Source of the DNA: Amycolatopsis decaplanina DSM 44594
GTDB lineage: Bacteria > Actinomycetota > Actinomycetes > Mycobacteriales > Pseudonocardiaceae
Length of the DNA stretch: 64,000 bases
NCBI RefSeq assembly: GCF_000342005.1
Contig: NZ_AOHO01000026.1
Coordinates: forward strand, 355,770-419,769
Direction: 5' to 3'
In this document: piece after piece, positions 8,733 through 17,343 of the stretch
Numbering within the stretch: position 1 is the first letter of the stretch
How the letters are laid out: each line of letters starts with the position of its first letter
Position numbers and translations under genes: made by a program
The notes under the pieces: model-generated
Databases searched by the model: none
Told to the model about the DNA's origin: nothing
What the model saw: only the letters and a program-made list of their open reading frames with translations

Positions 8733-11029
8733 CGCATTTGCGGGAAGTCCCCGAACAGTGATCCCTGCTCGCCCCAAGGGTTCGCCGGGCGAGGGCGGCC
8801 GAGGCCGGCGGCCATCGCGACGGCGTTGTCCCATTCGGCATCGACGACGTAGTCCGTGTGCTTGAGGACGCCGGGTGCCCAGCGGTGCCGTCCGGTCGGC
8901 CCGCGCATCGGGTCGGGCAGCCAGTGGTCCCCGCCGAGCACCAGGACACCCTGATCGTCGGCCTCGGCGGCCAGCGGCCCGGTCCCGCCGCCGGGCAGAT
9001 AGCCGTCGCCGAGGAGTTTCCCGGCCACCACGCGATGCCGCCACGTCGTGACACCGCCGCCGAAGATGTCCGTGCCGCGGCACAGCGCCCGCCAGCGGCC
9101 GTCGAGATCTTCGTACAGTCCGGCCAGCTGCGCCTGCGGCAACATCGCGGGGAAGGCGCGCTGGTAACCCCACTGCAGTGGTGAGCCCGCGGTCAGCAGC
9201 CCGACGCGCTCGCGGTCCTCCGGCGGGAGATCGGCGATCACGCGCGCCGCGGCGAGCACGGTCAGCAGGCTGCCGAGGTTGTATCCGGACAGCACGACCC
9301 GCGTGCCCGGATCGGCCAGATGTTCCTTGACCCGGTCCGCGAGTTCCGGGACGACCTTGAGCGCGTAACTCGGCGGAACGGTCGGATGGGCGGCGCGCGG
9401 CCAGAAGCACACGAGATCCGCCAGCGCGCCGAGGTGACGGCTGCGTTTGGGGGTCGTCGCGGCGGCGAACACGACGCGCAGCAGTCCCGCCGCCATCGCG
9501 CCCAGCGCGAACACGCCGATCGCGGAGATCGGCTTGAACCAGGCCGGCAGCGGGCCGAAACCGAAGCGCAGCACCAGGAGAGCACCGCCGCCCGCCGCCA
9601 TCGCCAGCGCCACCGTGAGCGCCAGATGGTGCAGATGCTTGCGTTCCCACGAAGCGCGTGCCCAGGCGCTCGCGGCTTCCTCTTCCTGCGCCTTGTCGAT
9701 CTCCATCAGCGCGACGATCTCCGGGACGCCGCGGCGCAGCCGGCGCAGCGGGACGGCGACCGCGAAGCCCAGCACGCCGAGCACGACGGCGAGCGCGAGA
9801 CCGGCGCCCCACAGCACGGTCACCAGGGAGTAGGTGTCGGGCAGCCGGAGGTCGGTCGCGCCGACCAGCTGCCGCAGCGCGACCGCGAGTCCCGCGCCGA
9901 AACCGCCACCGAGCAGCCCGGCCAGCGCGACGACCGGCGCCGCGGCCCAGCCGCCGAGCCAGGGCCGCAGCCGGTGCGGCAGGTGTTTCCAGGTCGATCG
10001 CCCGAGCAAGGCCGCCGGGACGAGCATCAGCGCGAACAGCACGGTCACCGCGACCATCGCCGCCCCCAGCGCCTCTACCGTCCCGTCCGCTCCGCCGAGT
10101 CCGCCGCCCGACAGCCCCGCGGGCAGCGGGGTCCGGCGCACGACGGCGATCCCGACCAGTGCGACGGCGACCGCGATCAGCCCGCCCCGGATCACCGGTC
10201 CGGCCGAGAAGCCGACCGTCGAGGCCACCAGCGTTGCGAGGACGAGCGCCAGCGCGCAGATCCAGACGACCAGATCGAACTTCGCGGACGGCAGCCGGAA
10301 CGGCCCGCCCAGCAACGGAAGCGCGACACAGGTCAAGGCCGCGACGGTGTGCAGCGTGCGCAGACCAGGCGTGCGCGGCAGGTCCTGCGGTTGCAGCGGG
10401 CTCGAACTGCGGGCTCGGTGCAGCCTGTTCCGGGATCGCCAGTCCGACGACGGGATCCGGTCGAGCACGAAGATCAGCACCAGCAGCGGCAGGACACCGA
10501 TCACCGTCCGCAAGGGCGCGAAGTCCCGCAGGAACGAGGGCGCGCCTTCGAGACAGGTCGAACCGGGTGCGAGGCACTGTGCGGCGAAAAGGTCGAGCGA
10601 GACCACGGCGAGCTGGCTGATCATCAACATCGTCAGCAGCAGCGAGGCCACCCGCAGCAGTCCTCGGCAAACCCCGCCGAGCAGTGCCGCGAACCGCCTG
10701 CCCTCCGGGACCGGCGGCAGCATCCAGTGCGCGACGTTCGCCAGTGAGAACGGGAACAGCAGCGCCCAGGTCGCCTTCGCCGCGCCCCCGGAGGTCATCC
10801 CGCTCCACAGGTAGCCTTCGAGGATGCGCGGGATCGAACGGCCGAGCGCGGGCAGCACCGGACCGGGAGCGGGACGGCGCAGCCGGTCCGACGGCCGGAT
10901 CAGCCTGCCGACCCCGTCGCCCGCGACGTCGACCACCGACGTCGAGTCCAGCAGGCTCTCACCGCTCGTGCCCACCAGCCCGGGTACGCGAATTTCGACG
11001 ACGCGGGTATCGGGACCAGGCATGACCAC
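8729..11029 (-). CDS. Large polytopic membrane protein with a degenerate alpha/beta-hydrolase-like C-terminal domain
   Basis: About 766 residues. Hydrophobic segments occupy much of residues 75-500, and the last ~210 residues look like an alpha/beta hydrolase: a nucleophile-elbow-like VVLSGYNLGSLLTVLAAARV, then LLTAGSPLQWGY, an R/TDIFGGG segment and GGDHWLPDP. The GxSxG serine is replaced by Asn (G-Y-N-L-G), so classical esterase activity is doubtful. GTG 11029 has GGAGG eight bases upstream; ATG 11023 is the alternative. It is divergent from ahcY with ~85 bp between. The protein is not recognised beyond uncharacterised actinobacterial relatives. Confidence 0.75.
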   Translation of the reverse strand: MVMPGPDTRVVEIRVPGLVGTSGESLLDSTSVVDVAGDGVGRLIRPSDRLRRPAPGPVLPALGRSIPRILEGYLWSGMTSGGAAKATWALLFPFSLANVAHWMLPPVPEGRRFAALLGGVCRGLLRVASLLLTMLMISQLAVVSLDLFAAQCLAPGSTCLEGAPSFLRDFAPLRTVIGVLPLLVLIFVLDRIPSSDWRSRNRLHRARSSSPLQPQDLPRTPGLRTLHTVAALTCVALPLLGGPFRLPSAKFDLVVWICALALVLATLVASTVGFSAGPVIRGGLIAVAVALVGIAVVRRTPLPAGLSGGGLGGADGTVEALGAAMVAVTVLFALMLVPAALLGRSTWKHLPHRLRPWLGGWAAAPVVALAGLLGGGFGAGLAVALRQLVGATDLRLPDTYSLVTVLWGAGLALAVVLGVLGFAVAVPLRRLRRGVPEIVALMEIDKAQEEEAASAWARASWERKHLHHLALTVALAMAAGGGALLVLRFGFGPLPAWFKPISAIGVFALGAMAAGLLRVVFAAATTPKRSRHLGALADLVCFWPRAAHPTVPPSYALKVVPELADRVKEHLADPGTRVVLSGYNLGSLLTVLAAARVIADLPPEDRERVGLLTAGSPLQWGYQRAFPAMLPQAQLAGLYEDLDGRWRALCRGTDIFGGGVTTWRHRVVAGKLLGDGYLPGGGTGPLAAEADDQGVLVLGGDHWLPDPMRGPTGRHRWAPGVLKHTDYVVDAEWDNAVAMAAGLGRPRPANPWGEQGSLFGDFPQMR

Positions 11030-11067
11030 GGTGAAGGCCTCCAAACCGTTTCAGTGGGGACTGAACC

Positions 11068-11090
11068 GACAACGGTACTGTTCCGTTGTC
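11068..11090. promoter_or_regulatory. Palindrome in the ahcY upstream region
   Basis: GACAACGG (11068-11075) and CCGTTGTC (11083-11090) form perfect 8-bp arms with a 7-nt spacer, ending 25 bases before the ahcY start in a divergent promoter region. It could be an operator or an RNA hairpin; the factor is unknown. Confidence 0.45.
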
Positions 11091-11115
11091 ATCCAACCTT
11101 GGAGGAAGCGCGCAC

Positions 11116-12588
11116 ATGACCCCCGAAAGCGTTGTCAAGCGGCACGACACCCGCAACGGCATCGAGTTCGCCGTCGCCGATCTCGAGGCCGCCGAGTTCG
11201 GCCGCAAGGAGATCCGCCTCGCCGAGCACGAGATGCCGGGCCTGATGGCGCTTCGCCGCGAGTACGCCGAGGTGTATCCGTTGCGGGGAGCCCGGGTTTC
11301 GGGCTCGCTGCACATGACGGTACAGACCGCGGTCCTGATCGAAACCCTCGTCGCCCTGGGTGCCGAGGTGCGCTGGGCCTCCTGCAACATCTTCTCCACC
11401 CAGGACCACGCCGCCGCGGCGGTCGTCGTCGGCCCGCACGGCACCCCCGAGGAGCCCAAGGGTGTTCCGGTGTTCGCCTGGAAGGGCGAGTCGCTGGAGG
11501 AGTACTGGTGGTGCACCGAGCGGATGCTGACCTGGGACGGCGAGGGTCCCAACATGATCCTCGACGACGGTGGCGACGCCACCATGCTGGTGCACAAGGG
11601 AACCGAGTTCGAGAAGGCCGGTGTCGTCCCTTCCCCGGACGAGGACACTTCGGACGAATTCCGCGTATTCCTGCAGCTGCTGAGCGCCTCGGTCGCGGCC
11701 GACACCGGCAAATGGACCAAGATCGGCGAAGGCGTCCGCGGGGTCACCGAGGAGACCACGACCGGCGTGTTGCGGCTCTACCAGCTCGCCGCCGCCGGTG
11801 AGCTGCTGTTCCCGGCGATCAACGTGAACGACGCGGTGACCAAGTCGAAGTTCGACAACCGCTACGGCATCCGGCATTCGCTGATCGACGGCATCAACCG
11901 CGGCACCGACGTCCTCATCGGCGGCAAGGTCGCGGTCGTCTGCGGCTACGGCGACGTCGGCAAGGGCGCCGCGGAATCGCTGCGCGGCCAGGGCGCGCGG
12001 GTGATCGTCACCGAGATCGACCCGATCTGCGCGCTGCAGGCGGCGATGGACGGCTACCAGGTCAAGCGGCTGGAGAACGTCCTCGCCGAGGCCGACATCA
12101 TCATCACGACCACCGGGAACAAGGACGTCGTGCTCGTCGAGCACATGGCACGGATGAAGCACCAGGCGATCCTCGGCAACATCGGCCACTTCGACAACGA
12201 ACTCGACATGGCCGGTCTCCAGCGCTACCCGGGCATCCGGCGCATCACCATCAAGCCGCAGGTCGACGAGTGGGTATTCCCGGACGGCAAGAGCATCATC
12301 GTGCTGTCCGAGGGCCGCCTGCTGAACCTGGGCAACGCGACCGGGCACCCGTCGTTCGTGATGTCGAACAGCTTCTCCAACCAGGTGATCGCGCAGATCG
12401 AGCTGTTCACCAAGCACGAGGAGTACGACAAGGAGGTCTTCCGCCTCCCGAAGAAGCTCGACGAGAAGGTCGCGAAGATCCACCTCGACGCGCTCGGCGG
12501 CGAGCTCACGAAGCTGACCAAGGAGCAGGCCGAGTACATCGACGTGGACGTCGAAGGTCCTTTCAAGACTGATCATTACCGGTACTGA
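11116..12588 (+). CDS. ahcY: Adenosylhomocysteinase (S-adenosylhomocysteine hydrolase)
   Basis: 490 residues. Cytosolic NAD-dependent enzyme that splits S-adenosylhomocysteine into adenosine and homocysteine, clearing the inhibitory product of methyltransferases. Visible hallmarks are the N-terminal [15 protein letters not shown] substrate segment, [11 protein letters not shown], the NAD-binding GYGDVGKG near residue 280, GNIGHFDNE and the C-terminal KTDHYRY with the tail Lys/Tyr that reach into a partner subunit. ATG 11116 follows GGAGGAAG; the longer frame from 11086 starts at a TTG lacking such a site. Orthologous to Rv3248c by position and sequence. Confidence 0.97.
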   Translation: MTPESVVKRHDTRNGIEFAVADLEAAEFGRKEIRLAEHEMPGLMALRREYAEVYPLRGARVSGSLHMTVQTAVLIETLVALGAEVRWASCNIFSTQDHAAAAVVVGPHGTPEEPKGVPVFAWKGESLEEYWWCTERMLTWDGEGPNMILDDGGDATMLVHKGTEFEKAGVVPSPDEDTSDEFRVFLQLLSASVAADTGKWTKIGEGVRGVTEETTTGVLRLYQLAAAGELLFPAINVNDAVTKSKFDNRYGIRHSLIDGINRGTDVLIGGKVAVVCGYGDVGKGAAESLRGQGARVIVTEIDPICALQAAMDGYQVKRLENVLAEADIIITTTGNKDVVLVEHMARMKHQAILGNIGHFDNELDMAGLQRYPGIRRITIKPQVDEWVFPDGKSIIVLSEGRLLNLGNATGHPSFVMSNSFSNQVIAQIELFTKHEEYDKEVFRLPKKLDEKVAKIHLDALGGELTKLTKEQAEYIDVDVEGPFKTDHYRY

Positions 12589-12592
12589 TCAA

Positions 12593-12642
12593 GGCTCGTG
12601 AGTGGTAAGGACGGTTAGAACCGTCCTTGCCACTCACGAGCC
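12593..12642. repeat. TCGTGAGTGG-family palindrome, copy 1
   Basis: GGCTCGTGAGTGGTAAGGAC opens a 24-bp arm that pairs with 12619-12642 with one G-T mismatch around AG. Five bases after the ahcY stop, it may terminate ahcY. Other copies lie at 36949-36994 and 55496-55543. Confidence 0.85.
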
Positions 12643-12679
12643 CCGCACCACGGTCCGCCGCTCAGGTCGGCCATGCGCC

Positions 12680-12718
12680 CCGTCACCGTCACCGTCACCG
12701 TCACCGCCAACGTCAACG
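12680..12718. repeat. Short tandem repeat of CCGTCA
   Basis: Four perfect CCGTCA hexamers (12680-12703) are followed by degenerate copies up to 12718. The tract lies between two palindromes and encodes nothing obvious. Confidence 0.7.
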
Positions 12719-12767
12719 TCGCGAAAGCCACTTTCGGGACATCCCACGTCACTGTGGCTTTCGCGAC
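12718..12767. repeat. Inverted repeat GTCGCGAAAGCCAC
   Basis: 14-bp perfect arms (12718-12731 and 12754-12767) with a 22-nt loop that itself contains TTTCGGGAC. It is a different palindrome from the others, in the ahcY/HTH-gene convergent gap. Confidence 0.7.
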
Positions 12768-12808
12768 ACGCCCCGACACCACGCCACGTTTGCCGGACCC
12801 CTCGATAG

Positions 12809-12829
12809 CCGTCCTTGCCACTCACGAGG
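12809..12829. repeat. Half copy of the TCGTGAGTGG family
   Basis: CCGTCCTTGCCACTCACGAGG matches the right arm of the 12593-12642 palindrome without a partner arm next to it. It lies just beyond the stop of the convergent HTH gene and could pair with the upstream copy. Confidence 0.7.
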
Positions 12830-12838
12830 CCGTACGCG

Positions 12839-13873
12839 TTACTGCCACTCGACCTCGATGCCGGCCAGCCCCGGCCCGGCGTCGCTGAAGAAACCGCTGG
12901 TCACCCCGCCCATGTCGAGCGGCAGCTCCTCGGACTCGACGGGCACGGCGTCGTCGCGCGTCCGGAATTGCCGGGTGCAGCGGGCCGGCAGCGCGCCGAG
13001 GGCGAACTTCAGCTGCACCAGATAGCTCGAGCACTGGTCCCGCAGCATCCGGAAGTACCCGGGCGACGCGGTGCCGGAGTCGTCGCGGACCTCGAAGCAG
13101 AACACATGGATTTCGCCCTCGGCGAGCTTCCGGTCGAAGAGCAGTTCGGTGGCCATGGTCTCGGCCTCGGCGTTGCGCCGGATCCGGCCGACCCGGCAGC
13201 CCTCGGAGGTGCTCAGCTCGACGTCGCCGATGTTGCAGCCGGGGTCGCCGTTGTAGACGGTGACGTACCGGTCCGGGCCGTGGCGCCGCGCCCGGCACAC
13301 CAGCCGGGTGTGCAGGGCGACCTGCCGGTGCGCGGCGTCGAAGGTGATCGTGTCGTGCACCGCGAGCATCTCGAGGTCGGCGTTGTAGCGGTTGGACGAC
13401 GGGTACGCGCCCAGTTCGGCCAGCAGCTGGTCGACGATCGAGCCCATGTCGCCGGATCGGATGTCGTGGAACGACGCGGCCATCTGATGTCCGCGCGCCC
13501 GCGCCGTCCGCGGTCCGATCAGCACGACGAGCGCGTCCGCGGGCAGTTGCAGCACCGATTCCAGCGCCCGCACCGCCGGGAGCGCCTTGGGTACCTCCGG
13601 CTGGCGCAAGCCACGCTGCCAGTAGCTCAACGTCGACTGTCCGATTTGGACGCCGCGGAGCCCGAGGTGGGCCCGAAGCCGGGCGAGGGAAAGGCCCCGA
13701 TAGGCGATCGCCTGGCGGAGCGCGTGGTGGAATTCGCCACTGCGGAGGGCCTCGACGAGTTCCTTGGGCAAGGCTTCGAGCGGTTGACGACGTGTGCCGT
13801 CGATGATCGTCGGGGTGTCCCCGTTCGAGGCATGCTCTCCCGCCGAGAACGCATCGACACCGTCTCGTGTCAC
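12839..13873 (-). CDS. XRE-type helix-turn-helix protein with an unrecognised C-terminal domain
   Basis: About 344 residues. A helix-turn-helix of XRE type is suggested by residues ~50-95, with recognition-helix-like GQSTLSYWQRG. The C-terminal ~230 residues (from MAASFHDIRSGDMGS) contain VYNGDPGCN, several Cys and many acidic residues and match no domain I know. The start is uncertain: GTG 13873 has an AAGGGA site six bases upstream; GTG 13918 would add 15 residues. Repeated GTGAAC/GTTCAC half-sites lie upstream, suggesting autoregulation. It is divergent from the secreted protease pair and may control it. Confidence 0.72.
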   Translation of the reverse strand: MTRDGVDAFSAGEHASNGDTPTIIDGTRRQPLEALPKELVEALRSGEFHHALRQAIAYRGLSLARLRAHLGLRGVQIGQSTLSYWQRGLRQPEVPKALPAVRALESVLQLPADALVVLIGPRTARARGHQMAASFHDIRSGDMGSIVDQLLAELGAYPSSNRYNADLEMLAVHDTITFDAAHRQVALHTRLVCRARRHGPDRYVTVYNGDPGCNIGDVELSTSEGCRVGRIRRNAEAETMATELLFDRKLAEGEIHVFCFEVRDDSGTASPGYFRMLRDQCSSYLVQLKFALGALPARCTRQFRTRDDAVPVESEELPLDMGGVTSGFFSDAGPGLAGIEVEWQ

Positions 13874-13910
13874 CGCTCGTCCCTTCACCAGACCAGTGTG
13901 TGCGCTGAGC

Positions 13911-14073
13911 GTGAACACCGCGGAACGTTCACGTTAGCAGCGCACTGTGAACACTACGTCCCCCGTTCGGGGTGGTTGACCCCGGAAGAGTGACCGTTCC
14001 GGGGTGTGGAAACGCCCCGGAACGGTCCGTTCCGCCGAGTGCCCATCTTGCTCTGCGTGAGCCTGCTGTTCAC
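13911..14073. promoter_or_regulatory. Four GTGAAC/GTTCAC half-sites in a divergent promoter region
   Basis: GTGAAC occurs at 13911 and 13947, GTTCAC at 13927 and 14068. The first pair forms an inverted repeat with a 10-nt spacer. All lie between the HTH gene and the protease gene, so they are candidate operators for the HTH protein. Confidence 0.45.
13992..14027. repeat. Perfect 13-bp-arm inverted repeat in the divergent region
   Basis: GACCGTTCCGGGG (13992-14004) and CCCCGGAACGGTC (14015-14027) flank a 10-nt loop. Since both neighbours are transcribed away from here, a terminator role is unlikely. Confidence 0.7.
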
Positions 14074-14117
14074 CGTTGTGACCACATTGGTTTGCCATGG
14101 TGACCAGGAGGCCCGTC

Positions 14118-14693
14118 GTGCCTGTGTTCTCGAGGAGGGTTTGCGCCGCCGGCGCCGCGAGTCTCGTGGCGTGGCTGGCGATCCAGACCCCGGCGAGCGC
14201 GCTGCCCCCGCCGCCTGCACGCCAGAACCCCATCGCCATGCAGGCGCAGGAAAAGTCCCAGTGGTGCTGGGTGGCTTCCGGCAACACCATCGCGGCACAC
14301 CACGGCGTGACCGTCACCCAGAACGAATTCTGCCGGATCGCTCACGACGAGCGACGCCGGGAGTGCGCCGACAAGCCGGGAACGCTGGGCGACGTCCGGC
14401 ACGCCTTCGACAAGCTCGGCTTCTCCGCCCCCGGGACCTACGTCAAGGGCCGCATCTCCTACGCCGCCGTCCAGGCGCAGACCGGCGACGGCAAGCCGGT
14501 CCAGACGCGGGTCGGCTGGGCCGCGGGCGGCGGCCACATGCATGTCCTCTACGGCTACGACGCCGGCCGGAAGTGGGTCTCGTGGGGGGATCCACTGCCC
14601 ACCGGCAATCGCTACAACTGGTCGACCTACGACTTCTACGCCGGCAACAAGTCCTTCACCTGGACCCATACGCTCACCGGGATCCGGCGATGA
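14118..14693 (+). CDS. Secreted papain-like cysteine protease (C70/C39-like)
   Basis: 191 residues. A Sec signal peptide (RRVCAAGAASLVAWLAI, cleavage after ASA near residue 28) precedes a compact protease domain. The catalytic Cys is in QEKSQWCWVASG near residue 50, the His in GGGHMHVLYGY near 138, and an Asp/Asn follows in SWGDPLPTG; this order matches papain-like families such as AvrRpt2 (C70). GTG 14118 is chosen for a perfect AGGAGG six bases upstream; ATG 14097 lacks one. The stop overlaps the next start (ATGA), so the two products are probably made in fixed ratio and act together at the cell surface. Confidence 0.82.
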   Translation: MPVFSRRVCAAGAASLVAWLAIQTPASALPPPPARQNPIAMQAQEKSQWCWVASGNTIAAHHGVTVTQNEFCRIAHDERRRECADKPGTLGDVRHAFDKLGFSAPGTYVKGRISYAAVQAQTGDGKPVQTRVGWAAGGGHMHVLYGYDAGRKWVSWGDPLPTGNRYNWSTYDFYAGNKSFTWTHTLTGIRR

Positions 14694-15457
14694 GCGCGCG
14701 GCGGTTCCTCGGGCTCGCCGGGCTGGTCGCGGTCGCTTTGCTGATCTCGGCGCCCGGAGCGCGCGCGGACCAACTTTCGAGTGAAGATCTCGCGGCCGCG
14801 AAGGCGGCTGCCGACGACCCCACTCTGCGTGCCGAAATCGGTCGCTTCTTCACGCGGACGGGTGGTTCGAGCCAGGCGCCGTCGGTCAGTGTCGTCGACG
14901 AATCCGTCCCGGTTTACGAGCTTTCGAGGGACTTCGTCGCTGGTGACGGCGCGGTCGCCGGGCGGCTCGCCTACGTCGCGGTGCCGGTGACGGCGTCCGA
15001 CGGGCAGACCGCGACCGTCTGGTCGGTCCGCGGCGACGACGGTGCCTGGCGCGTCGGCAACATCGCGTCGGGTGACCGGGAAAGCGAACTGGCCCGGCGG
15101 TTGCCCGACGGCGCGACGCTGCTCCACGAACCCCAGGTCGACGCCTGGTACGCGCTGCGCGACGGCCGGGTGACGCTGCTCGACTCGGGCGCCAGCGGCT
15201 CCGCGGCCGGCGCTTCGGCCACGCTGGCGGAGTACCAGAAGACGGTCTCCGGCCGGTACGGCGAGATGCTCGCGAACTCGCCGTACGCACAGGAGGGCAA
15301 GGCAGGCGGCTACAACGCCCAAGTGATGCCCCGCGGCGACGGCGGCCCCGCGCCCGACGCGCAGGACACCGGCTTCGTCCCGCTGCTGATCTTCGGCGGC
15401 TTGCTCCTCATCGGTATCGCCGGCTTCTTCCTGCACTCGAAGAGGCGCGTCCCCTAG
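14690..15457 (+). CDS. Exported, C-terminally membrane-anchored protein coupled to the protease
   Basis: 255 residues, function unknown. It has a signal peptide (FLGLAGLVAVALLI, cleavage near ARA), a ~190-residue extracytoplasmic domain with no Cys, and a C-terminal helix (LLIFGGLLLIGIAGFFL) ended by HSKRRVP. A DTG before the helix mimics a sortase signal but lacks the LP/LA part, so simple membrane anchoring is likelier. The ATG overlaps the protease stop by four bases. It may be a substrate, chaperone or inhibitor of the protease (inference). A hairpin follows. Confidence 0.75.
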   Translation: MSARRFLGLAGLVAVALLISAPGARADQLSSEDLAAAKAAADDPTLRAEIGRFFTRTGGSSQAPSVSVVDESVPVYELSRDFVAGDGAVAGRLAYVAVPVTASDGQTATVWSVRGDDGAWRVGNIASGDRESELARRLPDGATLLHEPQVDAWYALRDGRVTLLDSGASGSAAGASATLAEYQKTVSGRYGEMLANSPYAQEGKAGGYNAQVMPRGDGGPAPDAQDTGFVPLLIFGGLLLIGIAGFFLHSKRRVP

Positions 15458-15459
15458 CG

Positions 15460-15503
15460 GACCGGTGGGCCGGACGTGAGCTGACCCGTCTGGCCCGCCG
15501 GTC
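15460..15503 (+). terminator. Hairpin after the protease pair
   Basis: GACCGGTGGGCC (15460-15471) pairs with GGCCCGCCGGTC (15492-15503) with one mismatch. Confidence 0.7.
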
Positions 15504-15575
15504 GACCACGGCACCATCCATCCATGCCCCCCCACCGCCCTCGACCGAACCGCTTCGCGGTGCTGGCCATATTCT

Positions 15576-16226
15576 GTGCCCGTGGGACGACTCGTGGTCA
15601 TCGAAGGTCTGGACGGCGCCGGCAAACGCACGCTCGCCGACGCGCTGACCGGTGCGCTGAACGCGGCCGGGGCGAGCGTCACGTCCATCGCGTTTCCGCG
15701 TTACGGCGAAAGCGTGCACGCCGACCTCGTGAAGGAAGCGCTGCACCGCGGCCACGGCGACCTCGCCGACTCCGTCTACGGCATGGCGATGCTCTACGCG
15801 CTCGACCGCCGGGGCGCGGCCGACGAGATCCGCGCGCGTCTCGGCGATCACGACGTCGTGCTGCTCGACCGGTACGTCGCGTCGAACGCGGCCTACGGCG
15901 CCGCCCGGCTCCACCAGGGTGCGGACGGCGAGTTCGTGCACTGGCTCAAGGAACTGGAGATCGACCGGTTCGGCCTGCCGGTGCCCGCCGCGCATCTGCT
16001 GCTCCGGGTCACCGCCGACGTCGCCGCCGACCGCGCGCAGCGCCGTGCGGAGAGCGACGCCGACCGCGCGCGGGATTCCTTCGAGACCGACGACGCGCTC
16101 CAGAAGCGGTGCTCGGTGGTTTACGACGAACTCGCCGCGACGGGCTGGCTCGCGCCCTGGCACGTTCTCGATGGTGTCGCCGGTGTCGACACCCCGGCTC
16201 TGGCCACCTCCCTCCTCCGCAATTAG
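15576..16226 (+). CDS. tmk: Thymidylate kinase
   Basis: 216 residues. Phosphorylates dTMP to dTDP for DNA synthesis. The P-loop EGLDGAGKRT is at residues ~10-19, the DR(Y) motif LLDRYVASNAAYG near 95 and a lid with RAQRRAESDADRARD near 150. Length is normal for the family. GTG 15576 or 15582 starts it; there is no Shine-Dalgarno, and a TATTCT box ends seven bases before 15582, so a leaderless message from 15582 is plausible. In mycobacteria tmk adjoins mtrA; here a betaine island separates them. The TAG stop lies inside a palindromic repeat. Confidence 0.93.
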   Translation: MPVGRLVVIEGLDGAGKRTLADALTGALNAAGASVTSIAFPRYGESVHADLVKEALHRGHGDLADSVYGMAMLYALDRRGAADEIRARLGDHDVVLLDRYVASNAAYGAARLHQGADGEFVHWLKELEIDRFGLPVPAAHLLLRVTADVAADRAQRRAESDADRARDSFETDDALQKRCSVVYDELAATGWLAPWHVLDGVAGVDTPALATSLLRN

Positions 16227-16240
16227 TCACCTACTTGCGG
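16217..16240. repeat. CCGCAATTRGTCACC repeat unit across two stop codons
   Basis: CCGCAA and TTGCGG arms enclose TTAGTCACCTAC. It contains the tmk TAG (16224-16226) and the complement of the Rieske gene TAG (16231-16233), so the same 24 bases end both genes. It belongs to the family at 21096 and 43059. Confidence 0.75.
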
Positions 16241-17343
16241 AATTGCGTGAGCAGCCAGGAGTGGAACTCGCCGATGTGGTGCTCGGACGGCATCAGCACC
16301 CCGCCGCCGCGGTAAGCGCGGGACGCCATCGCGGGCTGGCAGCGTTCGCAAGCGTCGAAGTCCTGCTCGTTGACGCGGTGGAACAACTCCACCGACCGTG
16401 ACACGTCCCGGCCCGACGCCACGACCTCCTCCGAATAGAGCCAGTCGCATTCGACGACGGTCCGGTCCGGCGCGAGCGGGTACATCCGGTGGAAGATCAC
16501 GTGGTCCGGTACCAGGTTCACGAACACCTGCGGCCGGATGGTGATCGCGTAGTACCGCCTGTCCTGTTCGTTCGCGACACCGTCGAGCCGGTCGAAGCCC
16601 GGACCGCCGTCGATGGTGAACCCGTCCACGTCCTGGCCGAATTCGGCGCCGTGCCCGACGTAGTACTGCGCCGCGTACCCGTCGGTGAACTCCGGCAGCA
16701 CCTCGGTCAGTTCGGGATGGATGGTCGCGCAGTGGTAGCACTCCATGAAGTTCTCGACGATCAGTTTCCAGTTCGCCTTGACGTCGTAGGTGATCCGGCG
16801 CCCGACCGAGAGCTTGCCGAGGCCGTAGCGCTCGATCGACTCCAGGTCGCCCAGCCGCTCCTGCACCGCGCCTTCGACGTCGGCTTCGAACGACGGCGGG
16901 TCCGTGGCGAGGCAGGCCCACGCGTATCCCAGCCATTCCCGCAGGTGCACGGCGTGCAGCCCGTACTCGGAACGGTCGATGCCGGGAAGGTTCGCCAGGT
17001 TCGGCGCAGCGATCAGCTTCCCGTCGAGCCCGTACGTCCACGCGTGGTACGGACACTGGAACGCGCGTTTCACCGTGCCCGACTCCTCGGTGCACAGCCG
17101 GGCGCCGCGATGGCGGCAGACGTTGAGGAACGCCCGCAGCCCGCCGTCCCGGCCCCGGCTGACGAGCACGCTTTCCCGTCCGATCCGGACGGTCCGGAAG
17201 TCGCCGGCCGACGGTAGATCCGCCGCCCGGACCGCGCAGAACCACCGGCGTTCGAAGATCTTCTCCTGCTCGGCGGCGAAGATCGCGGGGTCGGTGTAGT
17301 AGCCACCCCCCAGCGTGGGGATGAGGCCGGACGACCGCGTCAT
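16231..17343 (-). CDS. gbcA: Rieske non-heme iron oxygenase alpha subunit, probable glycine betaine monooxygenase
   Basis: 370 residues. The N-terminal Rieske [2Fe-2S] domain has CRHRGARLC (Cys, His) and CPYHAWTYG (Cys, His) between residues ~80 and 105. The catalytic domain has the mononuclear iron motif [16 protein letters not shown] near residue 200 with two His. With sarcosine and dimethylglycine oxidases beside it, the likely reaction is oxidative demethylation of glycine betaine to dimethylglycine and formaldehyde, as known for GbcA. Electrons probably come from the ferredoxin and reductase at 22.1-23.5 kb. The ATG overlaps the sarcosine oxidase stop by four bases, making it the last gene of a three-gene operon. 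Carnitine or stachydrine are alternative substrates. Confidence 0.85.
   Translation of the reverse strand: MTRSSGLIPTLGGGYYTDPAIFAAEQEKIFERRWFCAVRAADLPSAGDFRTVRIGRESVLVSRGRDGGLRAFLNVCRHRGARLCTEESGTVKRAFQCPYHAWTYGLDGKLIAAPNLANLPGIDRSEYGLHAVHLREWLGYAWACLATDPPSFEADVEGAVQERLGDLESIERYGLGKLSVGRRITYDVKANWKLIVENFMECYHCATIHPELTEVLPEFTDGYAAQYYVGHGAEFGQDVDGFTIDGGPGFDRLDGVANEQDRRYYAITIRPQVFVNLVPDHVIFHRMYPLAPDRTVVECDWLYSEEVVASGRDVSRSVELFHRVNEQDFDACERCQPAMASRAYRGGGVLMPSEHHIGEFHSWLLTQFRK

Noticed and set aside
9320..10747. Long plus-strand frame opposite the membrane protein
   Set aside because: Composition is dominated by Arg, Gln and Gly, and the minus-strand frame has clear membrane helices and a ribosome site.
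11045..11115. SAH riboswitch before ahcY
   Set aside because: The leader is ~70 bases with one simple palindrome and lacks the conserved riboswitch core.
11089..12576. Frame opposite ahcY
   Set aside because: Asp/Arg/Leu-rich shadow of a highly conserved enzyme.
12680..12718. CCGTCA tandem tract as a possible CRISPR-like array
   Set aside because: Hexamer units without spacers; a simple sequence repeat.
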